The translations under genes were made by a program, and so were the position numbers. Positions 1 to 7,996 of a stretch of 33,311 nt of DNA are shown here, one piece after another. The stretch comes from an uncultured Eubacteriales bacterium. Its GTDB lineage: Bacteria > Bacillota > Clostridia > Christensenellales > Aristaeellaceae. Where the stretch lies: assembly GCA_902774025.1 (NCBI GenBank), contig CACYGY010000029.1, forward strand, positions 1 through 33,311, written 5' to 3'. Positions within the stretch are counted from its first letter, which is position 1, and every line of letters starts with the position of its first letter. Below the pieces are notes generated by a model. It made no database searches and was not told where the DNA came from. It was given only the letters and a program-made list of their open reading frames with translations.

Positions 1-26
1 ATTTTAATATATATCAATTGTATCAT

Positions 27-77
27 AAAAGAAGGATTCAATCAAGCTTCTAGCTCAATTGAATCCTTCTTTTTTTT
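27..77. terminator. Rho-independent terminator, probably bidirectional
   Basis: A perfect 16-bp inverted repeat (27-42 against 58-73) with a 15-nt loop is followed on the plus strand by a run of T through 77. On the minus strand the stem ends in four Ts before the sequence changes, so it can also end the ABC importer operon whose last stop codon is at 129. It probably separates that operon from a plus-strand gene lying left of the window. Confidence 0.8.
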
Positions 78-128
78 CGGGGACTTTTTTCACAGCCCCG
101 TCCGTCTTTGTACCGTGTGAGTGCGTTC

Positions 129-1013
129 TCAGCCCTTCACGCTTCCCAGAACCATGCCCTTGACAAAATATCTCTGCAGGAAAGGATACACCAGCAGAAT
201 CGGCAGGGATGCCAGGAAAATCTGGGCGCACTTGACCGTCTTGTCGGAAACCAGCACCAGCGCCTGCCAGTCATTGGCGCCCATATTGGTCAGTTTCATG
301 TCAATGACAATCGTGCGCAGATAACTCTGCAGGGGATACTGATCCGGATTGGACATGTAGAGAATGCCGTTGAACCATTCATTCCAGTGGTACACGGTGG
401 ACAGAAGGGCCACGGTGGCCAGCGCCGCAGTGGAGGTGGGCACAAAGATCTGCCACATGATGCGCCACTGGCTGGCACCGTCAATAATGGCGGCATCCTC
501 CAGCTCCCTGGGGGTCTGGCGGAAGAAGTTCAGAAGCAGGATCACGTTGTACACGGGCACGGCACCGGGCACCACCAGCGCCCAGAAGGTCCCCATGAGA
601 CCCGTCATGCGGATGACCATGTACAGGGGAATCAGACCGCCGGACACCAGCATGGTGAGGAAGAAATACCATGCATAAAGCGTCCTGTGACGGAACTGAT
701 CCTTTTCCTTGCTCAGGGGATAGGCGCACAGAACACAGAAGAACATGTTCAGGCCCACGCCCACCACCACGCGGAGCACGCTGATGCCCATGGCCCGCCA
801 GAAGGCCGCGCGCCGGGCCACATAGGCATAGGATTCCGTGGTGAAATCCACAGGCCACAGTGTCACCAGGCCGCCGGTGGCAGCCGCAGAGGACGACAGG
901 GAGATGGCGAACACGTGGATCAGGGGCACCAGGCAGCTCAGGGCCAGAATTCCGATCAGGAGATAGTTCAGAACATTGAAGAGCCGGCTGGGCCAGGTTT
1001 TGGACTCTACCAT
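129..1013 (-). CDS. Carbohydrate ABC transporter permease, LplC/YtcP type
   Basis: Inner-membrane subunit of a sugar or oligosaccharide importer; 294 aa with about six hydrophobic segments. The cytoplasmic EAA loop that docks the ATPase is visible as ELEDAAIIDGASQWRIMW in the middle third, and the sequence matches the LplC/YtcP branch of the MalG-like permeases. The ATG at 1013 is preceded by AGGAGG, and the gap to the upstream permease is only 12 bp, so the two are co-transcribed and very likely form the heterodimeric channel. No ATPase gene lies beside them; as is usual for this class in Firmicutes, a shared MsmX-type ATPase elsewhere probably energises the importer. The substrate cannot be read from the sequence. 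Confidence 0.93.
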   Translation of the reverse strand: MVESKTWPSRLFNVLNYLLIGILALSCLVPLIHVFAISLSSSAAATGGLVTLWPVDFTTESYAYVARRAAFWRAMGISVLRVVVGVGLNMFFCVLCAYPLSKEKDQFRHRTLYAWYFFLTMLVSGGLIPLYMVIRMTGLMGTFWALVVPGAVPVYNVILLLNFFRQTPRELEDAAIIDGASQWRIMWQIFVPTSTAALATVALLSTVYHWNEWFNGILYMSNPDQYPLQSYLRTIVIDMKLTNMGANDWQALVLVSDKTVKCAQIFLASLPILLVYPFLQRYFVKGMVLGSVKG

Positions 1014-1025
1014 ATCCTCGCCTCC

Positions 1026-1958
1026 TCAGAATATGCGATAGTCCGCAAAGCGGTACGCACAGTAATAGCTCACGGAAATGAACAGGGTGGAGATGACGGA
1101 CTTGAACATGCCCATGGCCGTGGCCACACCGAACTGTGCGTCAATCAGGCCGATCCGGTAAATGAACGTGTCCAGGATATCGCCGGTGGAGTACACCTGC
1201 TTGCTGTAGAGGTTGAACACCTGGTCAAAGCCCGCGTTGAGCACATTGCCCAGACTCAGCACCATCATGAGCACGATGATCATCCGCATGTTGGGCAGGG
1301 TGATGTAGATCATCTTCTGGAAGCGGTTGGCTCCGTCAATGGTCGCCGCCTCATACTGGTTGGGGTCAATGTTGGTAATGGCCGCGAGGTACACAATGGT
1401 GTTGAAGCCGAACTCCTTCCACACGTCGGTGGCAATGAGGGTGAAGCGGAAATAGTCATTGCTGCCCAGGAAGAAAATCGGCTGCACCCCGAACAGCCCC
1501 AGGATCCGGTTCACGAAACCGCCGTTGGGCGAGAGAATGTCAATGAGAATACCGCCCAGGATAATCCAGCTCAGGAAGTGCGGCAGATAGATCAGGGTCT
1601 GTGCCGTCCGCCTGAAGGCGGAGCTGCGGATTTCATTGAGCAGGATGGATACGGTGATGGGAATGATCAGGTGCAGAATCATCTTGAAAAAGGCAATGAT
1701 CACCGTATTGCGCAGGGCGGATATGGCCCCCGGCAGCTGGTACAGATAGATGAAGTTGTCCCATCCGATCCACTTCTGATTCCCGAAAAGTCCCTTGGCG
1801 GGAATAAATTTCTGGAAGGCAATGATCAGCCCGCTGAGGGGGATATACATGTAAATGAATACGACAATCACGCCCGGCAGCAGCATCAGGTGAAAGGGAA
1901 GTTCCCGCTTCAGTCTCCCGTTTCTGCTCAGAGAGGGGGCTTTCGCTGTGTTATGCAT
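1026..1958 (-). CDS. Carbohydrate ABC transporter permease, LplB/YteP type
   Basis: Second membrane subunit of the same importer, 310 aa. The start chosen is the ATG at 1958, which has an AAGGGGA ribosome binding site; an in-frame codon further upstream lies across the intercistronic hairpin and has no such site. The protein opens with a short basic tail, then the hydrophobic segment beginning LMLLPGVIVVFIYMYIPL. The EAA loop is QYEAATIDGANRFQKM. The family is MalF/LplB-like. It sits 80 bp after the binding-protein gene and 12 bp before the second permease, giving the standard order binding protein, permease 1, permease 2. Confidence 0.93.
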   Translation of the reverse strand: MHNTAKAPSLSRNGRLKRELPFHLMLLPGVIVVFIYMYIPLSGLIIAFQKFIPAKGLFGNQKWIGWDNFIYLYQLPGAISALRNTVIIAFFKMILHLIIPITVSILLNEIRSSAFRRTAQTLIYLPHFLSWIILGGILIDILSPNGGFVNRILGLFGVQPIFFLGSNDYFRFTLIATDVWKEFGFNTIVYLAAITNIDPNQYEAATIDGANRFQKMIYITLPNMRMIIVLMMVLSLGNVLNAGFDQVFNLYSKQVYSTGDILDTFIYRIGLIDAQFGVATAMGMFKSVISTLFISVSYYCAYRFADYRIF

Positions 1959-1984
1959 CGTCCATTCCCCTTTTTTGTTGGAAA

Positions 1985-2015
1985 GGGGGGGACTGATCTT
2001 CTTGCCAGTCCCCCC
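1985..2015 (-). promoter_or_regulatory. Intercistronic GC-rich hairpin between binding protein and permeases
   Basis: A 10-bp perfect stem (GGGGGGACTG against CAGTCCCCCC) with a roughly 10-nt loop fills the 80-bp gap. On the minus strand it is followed only by TTTCC, so it is not a classical terminator. By analogy with other binding-protein-dependent operons it probably protects the upstream binding-protein mRNA or partly attenuates the permeases, giving excess binding protein. That role is inferred. Confidence 0.65.
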
Positions 2016-2038
2016 GGATTTGACCACTCAGGATCGGA

Positions 2039-3670
2039 TTACTTCACGGTCGCGTACCATTCGTTGACTTCCCTGGTGATGTCCGCGCCGCCCAGGGTGT
2101 TGAAATCGCTGACAAACTTGTCGAAAGCGTCCACGTCTTCCTCGCCCAGAATGATCTTGGTGAAGACTTCATCCTGCAGATCGGTGAGGGTGGACATCTT
2201 GCTGGTCATGGTCTCGGTGGGAGCGCCCACGAACAGGTTGTCCTGGGTCATGCCCTTGGCGTCATAGTCGATGAGCACGCCATAGGCGCCTTCCGCACCA
2301 TAGATGCGCTCCCAGCCCCACAGGGCGAATCCGTCCTCGGAACCGGACTCAAAGGCCTGCAGCTTCTTGAGAATGCTCAGGGCTTCACCCTGCACCTTGC
2401 TCTCGTCGCCGTCCTTGCGATACTGTTCCAGATCCAGGAAGGCACCGTCGTTCTTGTGAGGATTGGTGGGCACCACGGGGCTCAGCTTCCAGATGGACTC
2501 GGAATCCAGGGGCGCATAGTAGATGCCGTTCTCGTTGTCGGGACCCCAGTTCTTTTCGATGAAGAGGTTGAACATCTTCATGACGGCCTCGGGATGGGCC
2601 ACGTCCTTGCGGACCACGGTCCAGCTCAGGGTACCCACGTTGGTCTGGGCCTTCAGGGGCTTGTCGGTGGCGCTGACAATGGACACAGCGCGCCACTGGG
2701 CGTCCTTGTCCAGGTTCACGCAGCTCTGCAGAGGATAGATGGAGTTCCACTGCGCACCGTAGAACAGACCGCACTTGCCGGCCGTGGTGGCCTCAGCGAC
2801 CTTGCCGCCGTCCTTGACGCCGAACTCAGGATCGATCAGGCCCTTCTTGTACATTTCGTTCAGGGTCCGCAGAGCGTCCTTGGCGCCGGGCAGCGTGGAG
2901 CCGTACACCAGGTTGCCGTTCTCATCTTCCACCCAGATGCCCGGATAGGCGTCAAAGGCATTGAAGAAACCGCGCAGGCTGAAGAGCTGTCCCCACAGAT
3001 CCTTGGCGATGGCGATGCCCAGGGTGTCCTTCACGCCGTTGCCGTCAAAGTCCGCATTGGCGAAGGCTTCCGCGGTGGCCAGAACTTCGTCCATGGTGGT
3101 GGGGATGGGCAGGCCCAGCTTTTCCAGCCAGTCCGTGCGGACCCACAGCAGGTCAGCGATCATCAGAGGGCTGTCCACATTGGGCAGGCCGTAGAGATGG
3201 CCGTCGATGGTGGCAGCATTGAAGGGAGAGGGACCGGTGGATTCCATGATCTCCTTGGCGAAGGGAGAAGCGTACTTCTCATAGATCTCCTCCAGGGGCA
3301 TGATGGCGTCGGCTTCCACCAGCTGCTTGAGCTGCAGGGTGCTGACGTTGACGAACTCGGGAATGTCGCCCACGGCGATGGCCGTGTTCAGCTTCTGGTC
3401 GTACTCGTCACCGCTCTTGACGATCCAGTCGTATTCCACGTTGATGTTCAGAACATCACGATACAGGTCGCACCAGAGGTTGTCGGTCATGGTCTTGTCC
3501 GGATGCTGGGAGAAATAGTTGGCATCCAGGGTGTCATCGGTGTCGCGCACAAAATGCACCGTGATCATCTCGTCATACTTGCCCAGGGGATCCGCTGCCT
3601 CCGCCAGGCAGGCGGAAGAAAGCAATGCCATGGCCAGCATCACAGCCAGAAAAACAGACAGCTTTTTCAT
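2039..3670 (-). CDS. Extracellular solute-binding protein of the ABC importer (LplA/YtcQ-like)
   Basis: 543-aa secreted binding protein of the family 1 sugar-binding group, the size usual for LplA/YtcQ-type proteins. The start is the ATG at 3670, behind a perfect AGGAGG; earlier in-frame codons lie upstream of the leader hairpin. Residues 1-24 form a signal peptide. A Cys occurs in SSAC, but the residue at -3 is Ser, so the lipobox is imperfect and cleavage after AEA is also possible. Near residue 190 the stretch DFDGNGVKD resembles an EF-hand-like calcium loop, common in these proteins. It is the first gene of the importer operon and has its own promoter about 60 bp upstream. Confidence 0.93.
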   Translation of the reverse strand: MKKLSVFLAVMLAMALLSSACLAEAADPLGKYDEMITVHFVRDTDDTLDANYFSQHPDKTMTDNLWCDLYRDVLNINVEYDWIVKSGDEYDQKLNTAIAVGDIPEFVNVSTLQLKQLVEADAIMPLEEIYEKYASPFAKEIMESTGPSPFNAATIDGHLYGLPNVDSPLMIADLLWVRTDWLEKLGLPIPTTMDEVLATAEAFANADFDGNGVKDTLGIAIAKDLWGQLFSLRGFFNAFDAYPGIWVEDENGNLVYGSTLPGAKDALRTLNEMYKKGLIDPEFGVKDGGKVAEATTAGKCGLFYGAQWNSIYPLQSCVNLDKDAQWRAVSIVSATDKPLKAQTNVGTLSWTVVRKDVAHPEAVMKMFNLFIEKNWGPDNENGIYYAPLDSESIWKLSPVVPTNPHKNDGAFLDLEQYRKDGDESKVQGEALSILKKLQAFESGSEDGFALWGWERIYGAEGAYGVLIDYDAKGMTQDNLFVGAPTETMTSKMSTLTDLQDEVFTKIILGEEDVDAFDKFVSDFNTLGGADITREVNEWYATVK

Positions 3671-3699
3671 GAAACAGGTCCTCCTTATTCGTTTTTTCC

Positions 3700-3718
3700 G
3701 GGTTCCGCGGCGGAACCC
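3700..3718 (-). promoter_or_regulatory. Leader hairpin ahead of the binding-protein gene
   Basis: GGGTTCCG and CGGAACCC form an 8-bp stem with a 3-nt loop in the 5' leader of the importer mRNA, just upstream of the ribosome binding site. It is followed on the minus strand by A-rich sequence, not T-rich, so it is not a terminator. It may stabilise the 5' end. Confidence 0.5.
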
Positions 3719-3731
3719 TGTCGCTGCCTGC

Positions 3732-3760
3732 ATTATGGTCCTTTCCATTTTTCCTGACAA
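3732..3760 (-). promoter_or_regulatory. Sigma-70-type promoter for the ABC importer operon
   Basis: On the minus strand TTGTCA (3760-3755) and CATAAT (3737-3732) are separated by exactly 17 bp and lie about 60 bp upstream of the binding-protein ATG. The leader contains the 3700-3718 hairpin. No operator is obvious. The promoter lies downstream of the broken flavodoxin gene, so the importer is probably transcribed independently of the nitroreductase block. Confidence 0.6.
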
Positions 3761-3808
3761 TAGGACATCTTCAACATCCATAGCACTTTCTTAACCGGTT
3801 CGGAAAGC

Positions 3809-4356
3809 TCAGTAGTACATGTCAAAACCCTCTTCCAGACGCCGGACACAGGTCTTTCCGGCCTCTTCCCGGACAGGAAGCACATCTTCCAGGGTGCAGC
3901 GCACCAGGGAGAAACGGTCACAGACCCGCATCCCCACATGCGTAAGTCCCCTCTCCATCTGTGTGAGGCATTCCAGACTTCCCCGTCCGGTGCCTCCCGC
4001 ACAGCCACAGGGAGACAGCGCTTTCCCTCCGGAACCCGGTTATGCCCGGCCTCACAGCGGCGGATCCGATCGAAGAAAGCCCTGAAGCATTCCGTCATCT
4101 CAGACCGGTAAACCGCGCTGACCCGGACAATGCCCTCCGCTGTCCTCAGCGCTTCATGGATCGGACCGAAGTCGTCCTGAACAGCACACATGCCCCATCC
4201 GTTTCGCAGGCTCTGCAGTGTTCCGGACGCTTCCGGTTCAGATGGATTTTCTCCGCCTCCCCGCCCGCGGAACGGATCCCCCCGGGCGAGCTGCCTTACG
4301 GCCTGGGCCGTCAGTCCGTCCTCATTGGGACTGGATCAGAAAGTCACGTTTTTCGT
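3809..4356 (-). pseudogene. Broken flavodoxin-family / NADPH-dependent FMN reductase-like gene
   Basis: Joining three reading frames gives a nearly complete flavodoxin-family protein of about 180 aa. It has the N-terminal phosphate loop SSPNEDGLTA, then AEKIHLNRKRPEHCRAC, QDDFGPIHEALRTAEGI, RSEMTECFRAFFDRIRRC, an AGGTGRGSLECL-type segment, and an end at FDMYY. Lesions: the start codon is ACG (4356-4354) behind a good AGGGAGG site; an in-frame TGA sits at codon 7 (4338-4336); a frameshift lies near 4178-4186; another lies near 3998-4003, where VAV is followed by the frame change into GGTGRG. It starts 12 bp after the second nitroreductase, so it was once the third gene of an FMN-oxidoreductase operon. 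Sequencing indels could explain the shifts but not the ACG. Confidence 0.75.
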
Positions 4357-4367
4357 GCGCGCCTCCC

Positions 4368-4958
4368 TCAGTCAATCCAGGTCACCTCATTGCCCGTCAG
4401 TTTCATAAGATTCCGCGCCGGCTTTCCCGCAGCGGGCCAGCCCAGACTGACCGCTCCGTAGATCCGCTCCTCCTCCTTCATCCCCAGTGCCCGCATCCGG
4501 GCAAGGAGACCCGGCTCCTCATTCAGCCACCGCAGCTGGTTGATCCAGCAGCTTCCCAGATCCAGGGCGTTGGCGGCAATCATCATGTTCTCAATGGCGC
4601 AGGCCACGTCCGCCATGTGATTGCCGTAATCGGGACGGTTGGCCACGGCGATGAGCACCGGGGCGTTGTAGCAGAACACATATCCCCCGCGCCTGGAGGC
4701 CTCAATGGAATGCCTCAGGCTCCGGTACATGCCCTCCGTAACCTCCATTTTCGCAAAGGCCTTCTCCACCTGCTCCACAAGCTCCCGGATCACATCCGCT
4801 CTGCGGATCACCAGAAAATGGTTCAGCTGACTGTTGCCGCCGCTAGGCGCCTGCCGCCCTGCCTCCAGGATCTTCTCCAGTTTATCCTGTTCCACCGCCT
4901 CCTGCCGGAAATTCCGGGTACTCCGCCGTGTCAGGATCGCTTCCATGGCTTCCATCAT
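4368..4958 (-). CDS. Nitroreductase family protein
   Basis: FMN-dependent, NAD(P)H-using oxidoreductase of the nitroreductase fold, 196 aa. The FMN phosphate-binding start ILTRRSTRNF and the conserved APSGGNSQ segment (about residues 38-45) are present, as are the C-terminal SCWINQL and GAVSLGWP blocks. Three ATG codons lie in a row (4961, 4958, 4955); the middle one has the best spacing to the GGGAGG site. It follows the other nitroreductase by under 20 bp, so both are co-transcribed. The physiological substrate is unknown; such proteins often act on quinones, flavins or nitro compounds. Confidence 0.9.
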   Translation of the reverse strand: MMEAMEAILTRRSTRNFRQEAVEQDKLEKILEAGRQAPSGGNSQLNHFLVIRRADVIRELVEQVEKAFAKMEVTEGMYRSLRHSIEASRRGGYVFCYNAPVLIAVANRPDYGNHMADVACAIENMMIAANALDLGSCWINQLRWLNEEPGLLARMRALGMKEEERIYGAVSLGWPAAGKPARNLMKLTGNEVTWID

Positions 4959-4975
4959 CATCCGCCTCCCTGTCC

Positions 4976-5503
4976 TCAGAAGAATTTCACCGTTTCCTCA
5001 AGCTCTTTCCGGGGCCGCGGTCCGGGGTTCTCCCCCGCCCTGCCCACGGCAATGACGGACATGATCTCCTCGTTTTCGGGAATGCCCAGCTTCTCCCGGA
5101 TCACTCCGGCGTCCCGGATGCCCATGATCAGCGTGTCATATCCCAGGTTTTTCGCAGCCAGGATCAGGTAGGCGTCATGAAGTCCCAGATCGTAGGCACC
5201 CCAGCCGTTGCCGATTTCATTCTCAGGTCCCTCCGCCCCGAAACCCACCACGTTTTTCACATAGGTGGTCACCACCAGGGCCGCGTGCCGGGAACTGTTC
5301 CGGTTGAACGCAGGCAGGGCTGCATCCCCCAGTGCCTCAAGGACTTCCGGGGTTTCCACCGCGTAGCAGCGGGCCGTCTGCTGGTTTTTCCAGGACGGTG
5401 CCTGCCTGGCCTGGGTGAGGATGGCCGCAAGATCGTCGTGATCAACGCCGCCGGTAAACCTGCGCACACTGCGGCGGACCTGGATCAGTTCACGGAATTC
5501 CAT
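4976..5503 (-). CDS. Nitroreductase family protein
   Basis: 175-aa member of the nitroreductase superfamily with the FMN-binding VRRSVRRF near the N terminus, APSWKNQQ (about residues 35-42) and the C-terminal block beginning MSVIAVGRAGENPG. It is clearly related to the next gene but divergent in sequence, so the pair looks like an old duplication or two distinct subfamilies, not a recent copy. AAGGAGG precedes the ATG by about 8 nt. It is the first gene of the small oxidoreductase operon. No clear promoter was found in the 490-bp upstream gap. Confidence 0.9.
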   Translation of the reverse strand: MEFRELIQVRRSVRRFTGGVDHDDLAAILTQARQAPSWKNQQTARCYAVETPEVLEALGDAALPAFNRNSSRHAALVVTTYVKNVVGFGAEGPENEIGNGWGAYDLGLHDAYLILAAKNLGYDTLIMGIRDAGVIREKLGIPENEEIMSVIAVGRAGENPGPRPRKELEETVKFF

Positions 5504-5996
5504 GGATCATTCCTCCTTTTTTCAATTCGCGCTTTTGATATCTGCAGCGCATATCCCGGCCCCATTGTGACACACACTTTCCGTGCCCGCAAGGACAGCC
5601 GCGATCAAAATGAACGCCTTCCGTTCGTCTCAGAAAGCCGGCGCAGAAAAAGCGGAAACGATCCATGACCCTCCGCAAATGCAAATGCCGCCGGCGGGAT
5701 CGGAGTGATCCGGCCAGCGGCTGCCTGGTTTACAGGGTATTGAAGATTTTTTCCACGGCGTTTCTTCAGTCCGGCTGCGGAACCTGTCTGCCATGGGCTG
5801 CTCCGCAATACCTTCCCGCTTTGCCTGGCTTTCAGGCATCGCTGCAGCTGTTTCCTCTGCGTCTCAGGGGATCTCTTCAGAATGCGCCGCTGATCAGGGA
5901 ATGGTTTTCAGGATGGAACGGTCCGGCACACAGATGCCTTTTCCGAATGACCGGCCGGTCCTGCCGGATGGAAGCCCCGTTCCGCCTCTTTTTCCT
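5504..5996. other. 493-bp intergenic region, no gene recognised
   Basis: Several short frames of 60-70 codons are open on both strands here, but none has a convincing ribosome binding site, recognisable motif or codon pattern. I see no clear terminator for the DUF4434 gene that ends at 5997, only a five-base-pair CCTTT/AAAGG hairpin at its end without a T run. The stretch may hold an unrecognised remnant. Confidence 0.4.
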
Positions 5997-6956
5997 TTAT
6001 GAAAGGGTTGTCAGAAACCGTTCATAGTCACTGTAGAGTTTTTCGGCACCGGCATTGCCGTAGGCCGCGGCGGAGCCGGGCCTGGACAGCATGCCCGGAT
6101 AAGCGTAGACGATGATCTTCTCCACATGGGGGGAGAGGGCTTCCATCTGCCTGCATATCCGCTCCAGATCCGCACTCAGCAGCGCGCTTCCGTAGACCCT
6201 GCCCTCAAAGCGGAAGATTTCCATGTCTGCCCACAGACGGCTCCTGCCCGCCAGGTCATGGGCTTTCCGAAGGCCCGCGTAGTAGGCCCCGGTTTCGTCC
6301 GGTGTGGACTTCTCCACCCCCACCTCGTCCTGATAGGCCACGTAGTCCACATCCAGGGAGCGGAGCTGCTCCACAAAGGTGTCGTCGGGACAGATCTTGT
6401 TGGTGCCGTAGGGGGCGATGAGGATTTTCCCCTGCGGGGTGAGCTCACGCAGGAAAGCGCTGTAGCGCCGGACATAGTTCAGGAACACGGGGCTGAAATA
6501 GGGCCCCGCCTCCGTCTCGTCCGGGAGATACCAGCCCTCCAGGCACCGGTAATGCCCGTACCGCTCCGCCATCTGTCTGCAGGCCCGGAAGGCCCGCTCC
6601 TGCACCTCCAGGGAGCGCATGTTGTCCTCGGGATGGAGCCATACCCCGTAAAAACCCGCCGACAGATAAACCTTCAGGCCCTCCGCCTCCGCGGTGTCCA
6701 TGAGCACATCCATGGGGTTTTCGCAGGCCATGGGCGCCCTGGGGAAAACGTCCACCGGAGGATAGCTCTCCGCCCCATCCTCCTCCATGATGGAGGAAGC
6801 CATGAGCACCAGGGTGTCCATGCCCAGGCGCTTCATGTCCCGGATCATCTCCGCCCACTGCTCCCCCGTATAGGCGAGGAGGGCCGGATTGTAGTATTTT
6901 CCCTCCACTCTGGAATGGTGGCGGAATTCAAAAAAGGATCCTGTTATGCGCTGCAT
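5997..6956 (-). CDS. DUF4434 domain protein, putative TIM-barrel glycosidase
   Basis: 319 aa, spanning essentially one DUF4434 domain. The N-terminal part carries YNPALLAYTGEQWAEMI and the strand LGMDTLVLMAS. Further on GWYLPDETEAG supplies acidic residues (Asp-Glu-x-Glu) at a position where TIM-barrel hydrolases keep catalytic carboxylates, and QDEVGVEKS adds another acidic pair; the catalytic role is inferred. There is no signal peptide, so it is cytoplasmic. It starts 12 bp after the GH130 gene, so the two are co-expressed and probably act on the same imported oligosaccharide. A DUF4434 enzyme next to a glycoside phosphorylase fits intracellular glycan breakdown. Confidence 0.82.
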   Translation of the reverse strand: MQRITGSFFEFRHHSRVEGKYYNPALLAYTGEQWAEMIRDMKRLGMDTLVLMASSIMEEDGAESYPPVDVFPRAPMACENPMDVLMDTAEAEGLKVYLSAGFYGVWLHPEDNMRSLEVQERAFRACRQMAERYGHYRCLEGWYLPDETEAGPYFSPVFLNYVRRYSAFLRELTPQGKILIAPYGTNKICPDDTFVEQLRSLDVDYVAYQDEVGVEKSTPDETGAYYAGLRKAHDLAGRSRLWADMEIFRFEGRVYGSALLSADLERICRQMEALSPHVEKIIVYAYPGMLSRPGSAAAYGNAGAEKLYSDYERFLTTLS

Positions 6957-6968
6957 GTCATGCCTTTC

Positions 6969-7958
6969 TCACAGAGCGTGCTCCCGGGTGAAGTTCACCA
7001 GCTCGTCCACCGTGGTGAATGCCAGGCCCGTCACCGTGTCCGCGCACCCGTAGTACACGGCGATTCTTCCCGTGTCGCTGTCGGTGAGGGCGGCGCAGGG
7101 GAAGACCACGTTGGGCACATCGCCCACGCACTCATAGATCTCCCAGGGCGCCATGAGATAGTCCGCGGACCTGGCGATGACCTTCCAGGGCTCCTCCAGA
7201 TCCAGAAGAGCGGTGCCGATGCGGTACACAAAGCCGTTGCATGTGGTGATGACCCCGTGATAGATCAGCAGCCAGCCCTCGTCCGTCTCAATGGGCGCGG
7301 GTCCCGGTCCCACCTTGGTGGACTGCCAGGCGCTGTCATTGCCGCTGAAGGTGCCGAAGACATACCGGTGCCTGCCCCAGAACTCCAGGTCCGGGCTCTG
7401 GCTCAGGTAGATATCCCCGAAGGGGGTATGACCGTTGTCCGAGGGGCGGGAGAGCATCATGTACATGCCGCCGATCTTCCGGGGGAAGAGGACGCCGTTG
7501 CGGTTGAAGGGCAGGAAGGCGTTCTCCAGCTGATGGAAGGTCCGGAAATCCTCCGTCCAGGCCACCCCGATGGTGGGCCCGTGATAGCCGTTGCACCAGG
7601 TCACGTAGTATTTCCCCTCCAGGGGAATGATCCGGGCGTCATACCGGTACTGCTTCTTCAGCACCTCCTCCGGCGCCCCGGTCATGACAATGGGCTCGTC
7701 ATCGATCTCCCATTTCAGCCCGTCCCTGGACCGTCCCGCGAACAGGTCCATGGAAATGGAGCGGCTGTCGCAGCGGAACACGCCGGCATACCCGTCCTCA
7801 AAGGGCACCACGGCGCTGTTGAAAACGCTGTTGGAACGCCTGTTGCCGTTCCGTCCGATGATGGGATTGCCGGAATAGCGCCAGATGGCTTCCCGGCAGC
7901 CCTGGGGCTTGTCCTCCCAGGGCATGTTCTTCAGGGGTTTTCCGATGATCCTGGCCAT
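6969..7958 (-). CDS. GH130-family glycoside phosphorylase (mannoside phosphorylase-like)
   Basis: 329-aa five-bladed beta-propeller enzyme of family GH130. Characterised members use phosphate to cleave beta-mannosides, giving mannose-1-phosphate. Visible hallmarks are the N-terminal NPIIGRNGNRRSNSVFNSAV, the segment YRYDARIIPLEGKYYVTW with the Asp expected to act as general acid, and the C-terminal blocks beginning WLLIYHGV and VVFPCAAL. The ATG has a GGAGG site. It lies 38 bp after the HAD gene and 12 bp before the DUF4434 gene. The exact linkage cannot be assigned. A mannose-1-phosphate product would need further enzymes that are not in the window. Confidence 0.88.
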   Translation of the reverse strand: MARIIGKPLKNMPWEDKPQGCREAIWRYSGNPIIGRNGNRRSNSVFNSAVVPFEDGYAGVFRCDSRSISMDLFAGRSRDGLKWEIDDEPIVMTGAPEEVLKKQYRYDARIIPLEGKYYVTWCNGYHGPTIGVAWTEDFRTFHQLENAFLPFNRNGVLFPRKIGGMYMMLSRPSDNGHTPFGDIYLSQSPDLEFWGRHRYVFGTFSGNDSAWQSTKVGPGPAPIETDEGWLLIYHGVITTCNGFVYRIGTALLDLEEPWKVIARSADYLMAPWEIYECVGDVPNVVFPCAALTDSDTGRIAVYYGCADTVTGLAFTTVDELVNFTREHAL

Positions 7959-7996
7959 GTTCTTCCTCCTTCATCCTTTCGGTTTTTCATCAGAAA

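Noticed and set aside
108..2267. Very long plus-strand open frame over the ABC permease genes
   Set aside because: Its His/Gln/Gly-rich composition is the antisense shadow of the GC-rich permease genes; the minus-strand frames have ribosome binding sites and clear families.
3733..4191. 152-codon minus-strand frame read as an intact small protein
   Set aside because: Its first half is the middle of the flavodoxin-family pseudogene and its second half is out of frame; the true frame ends at 3809.
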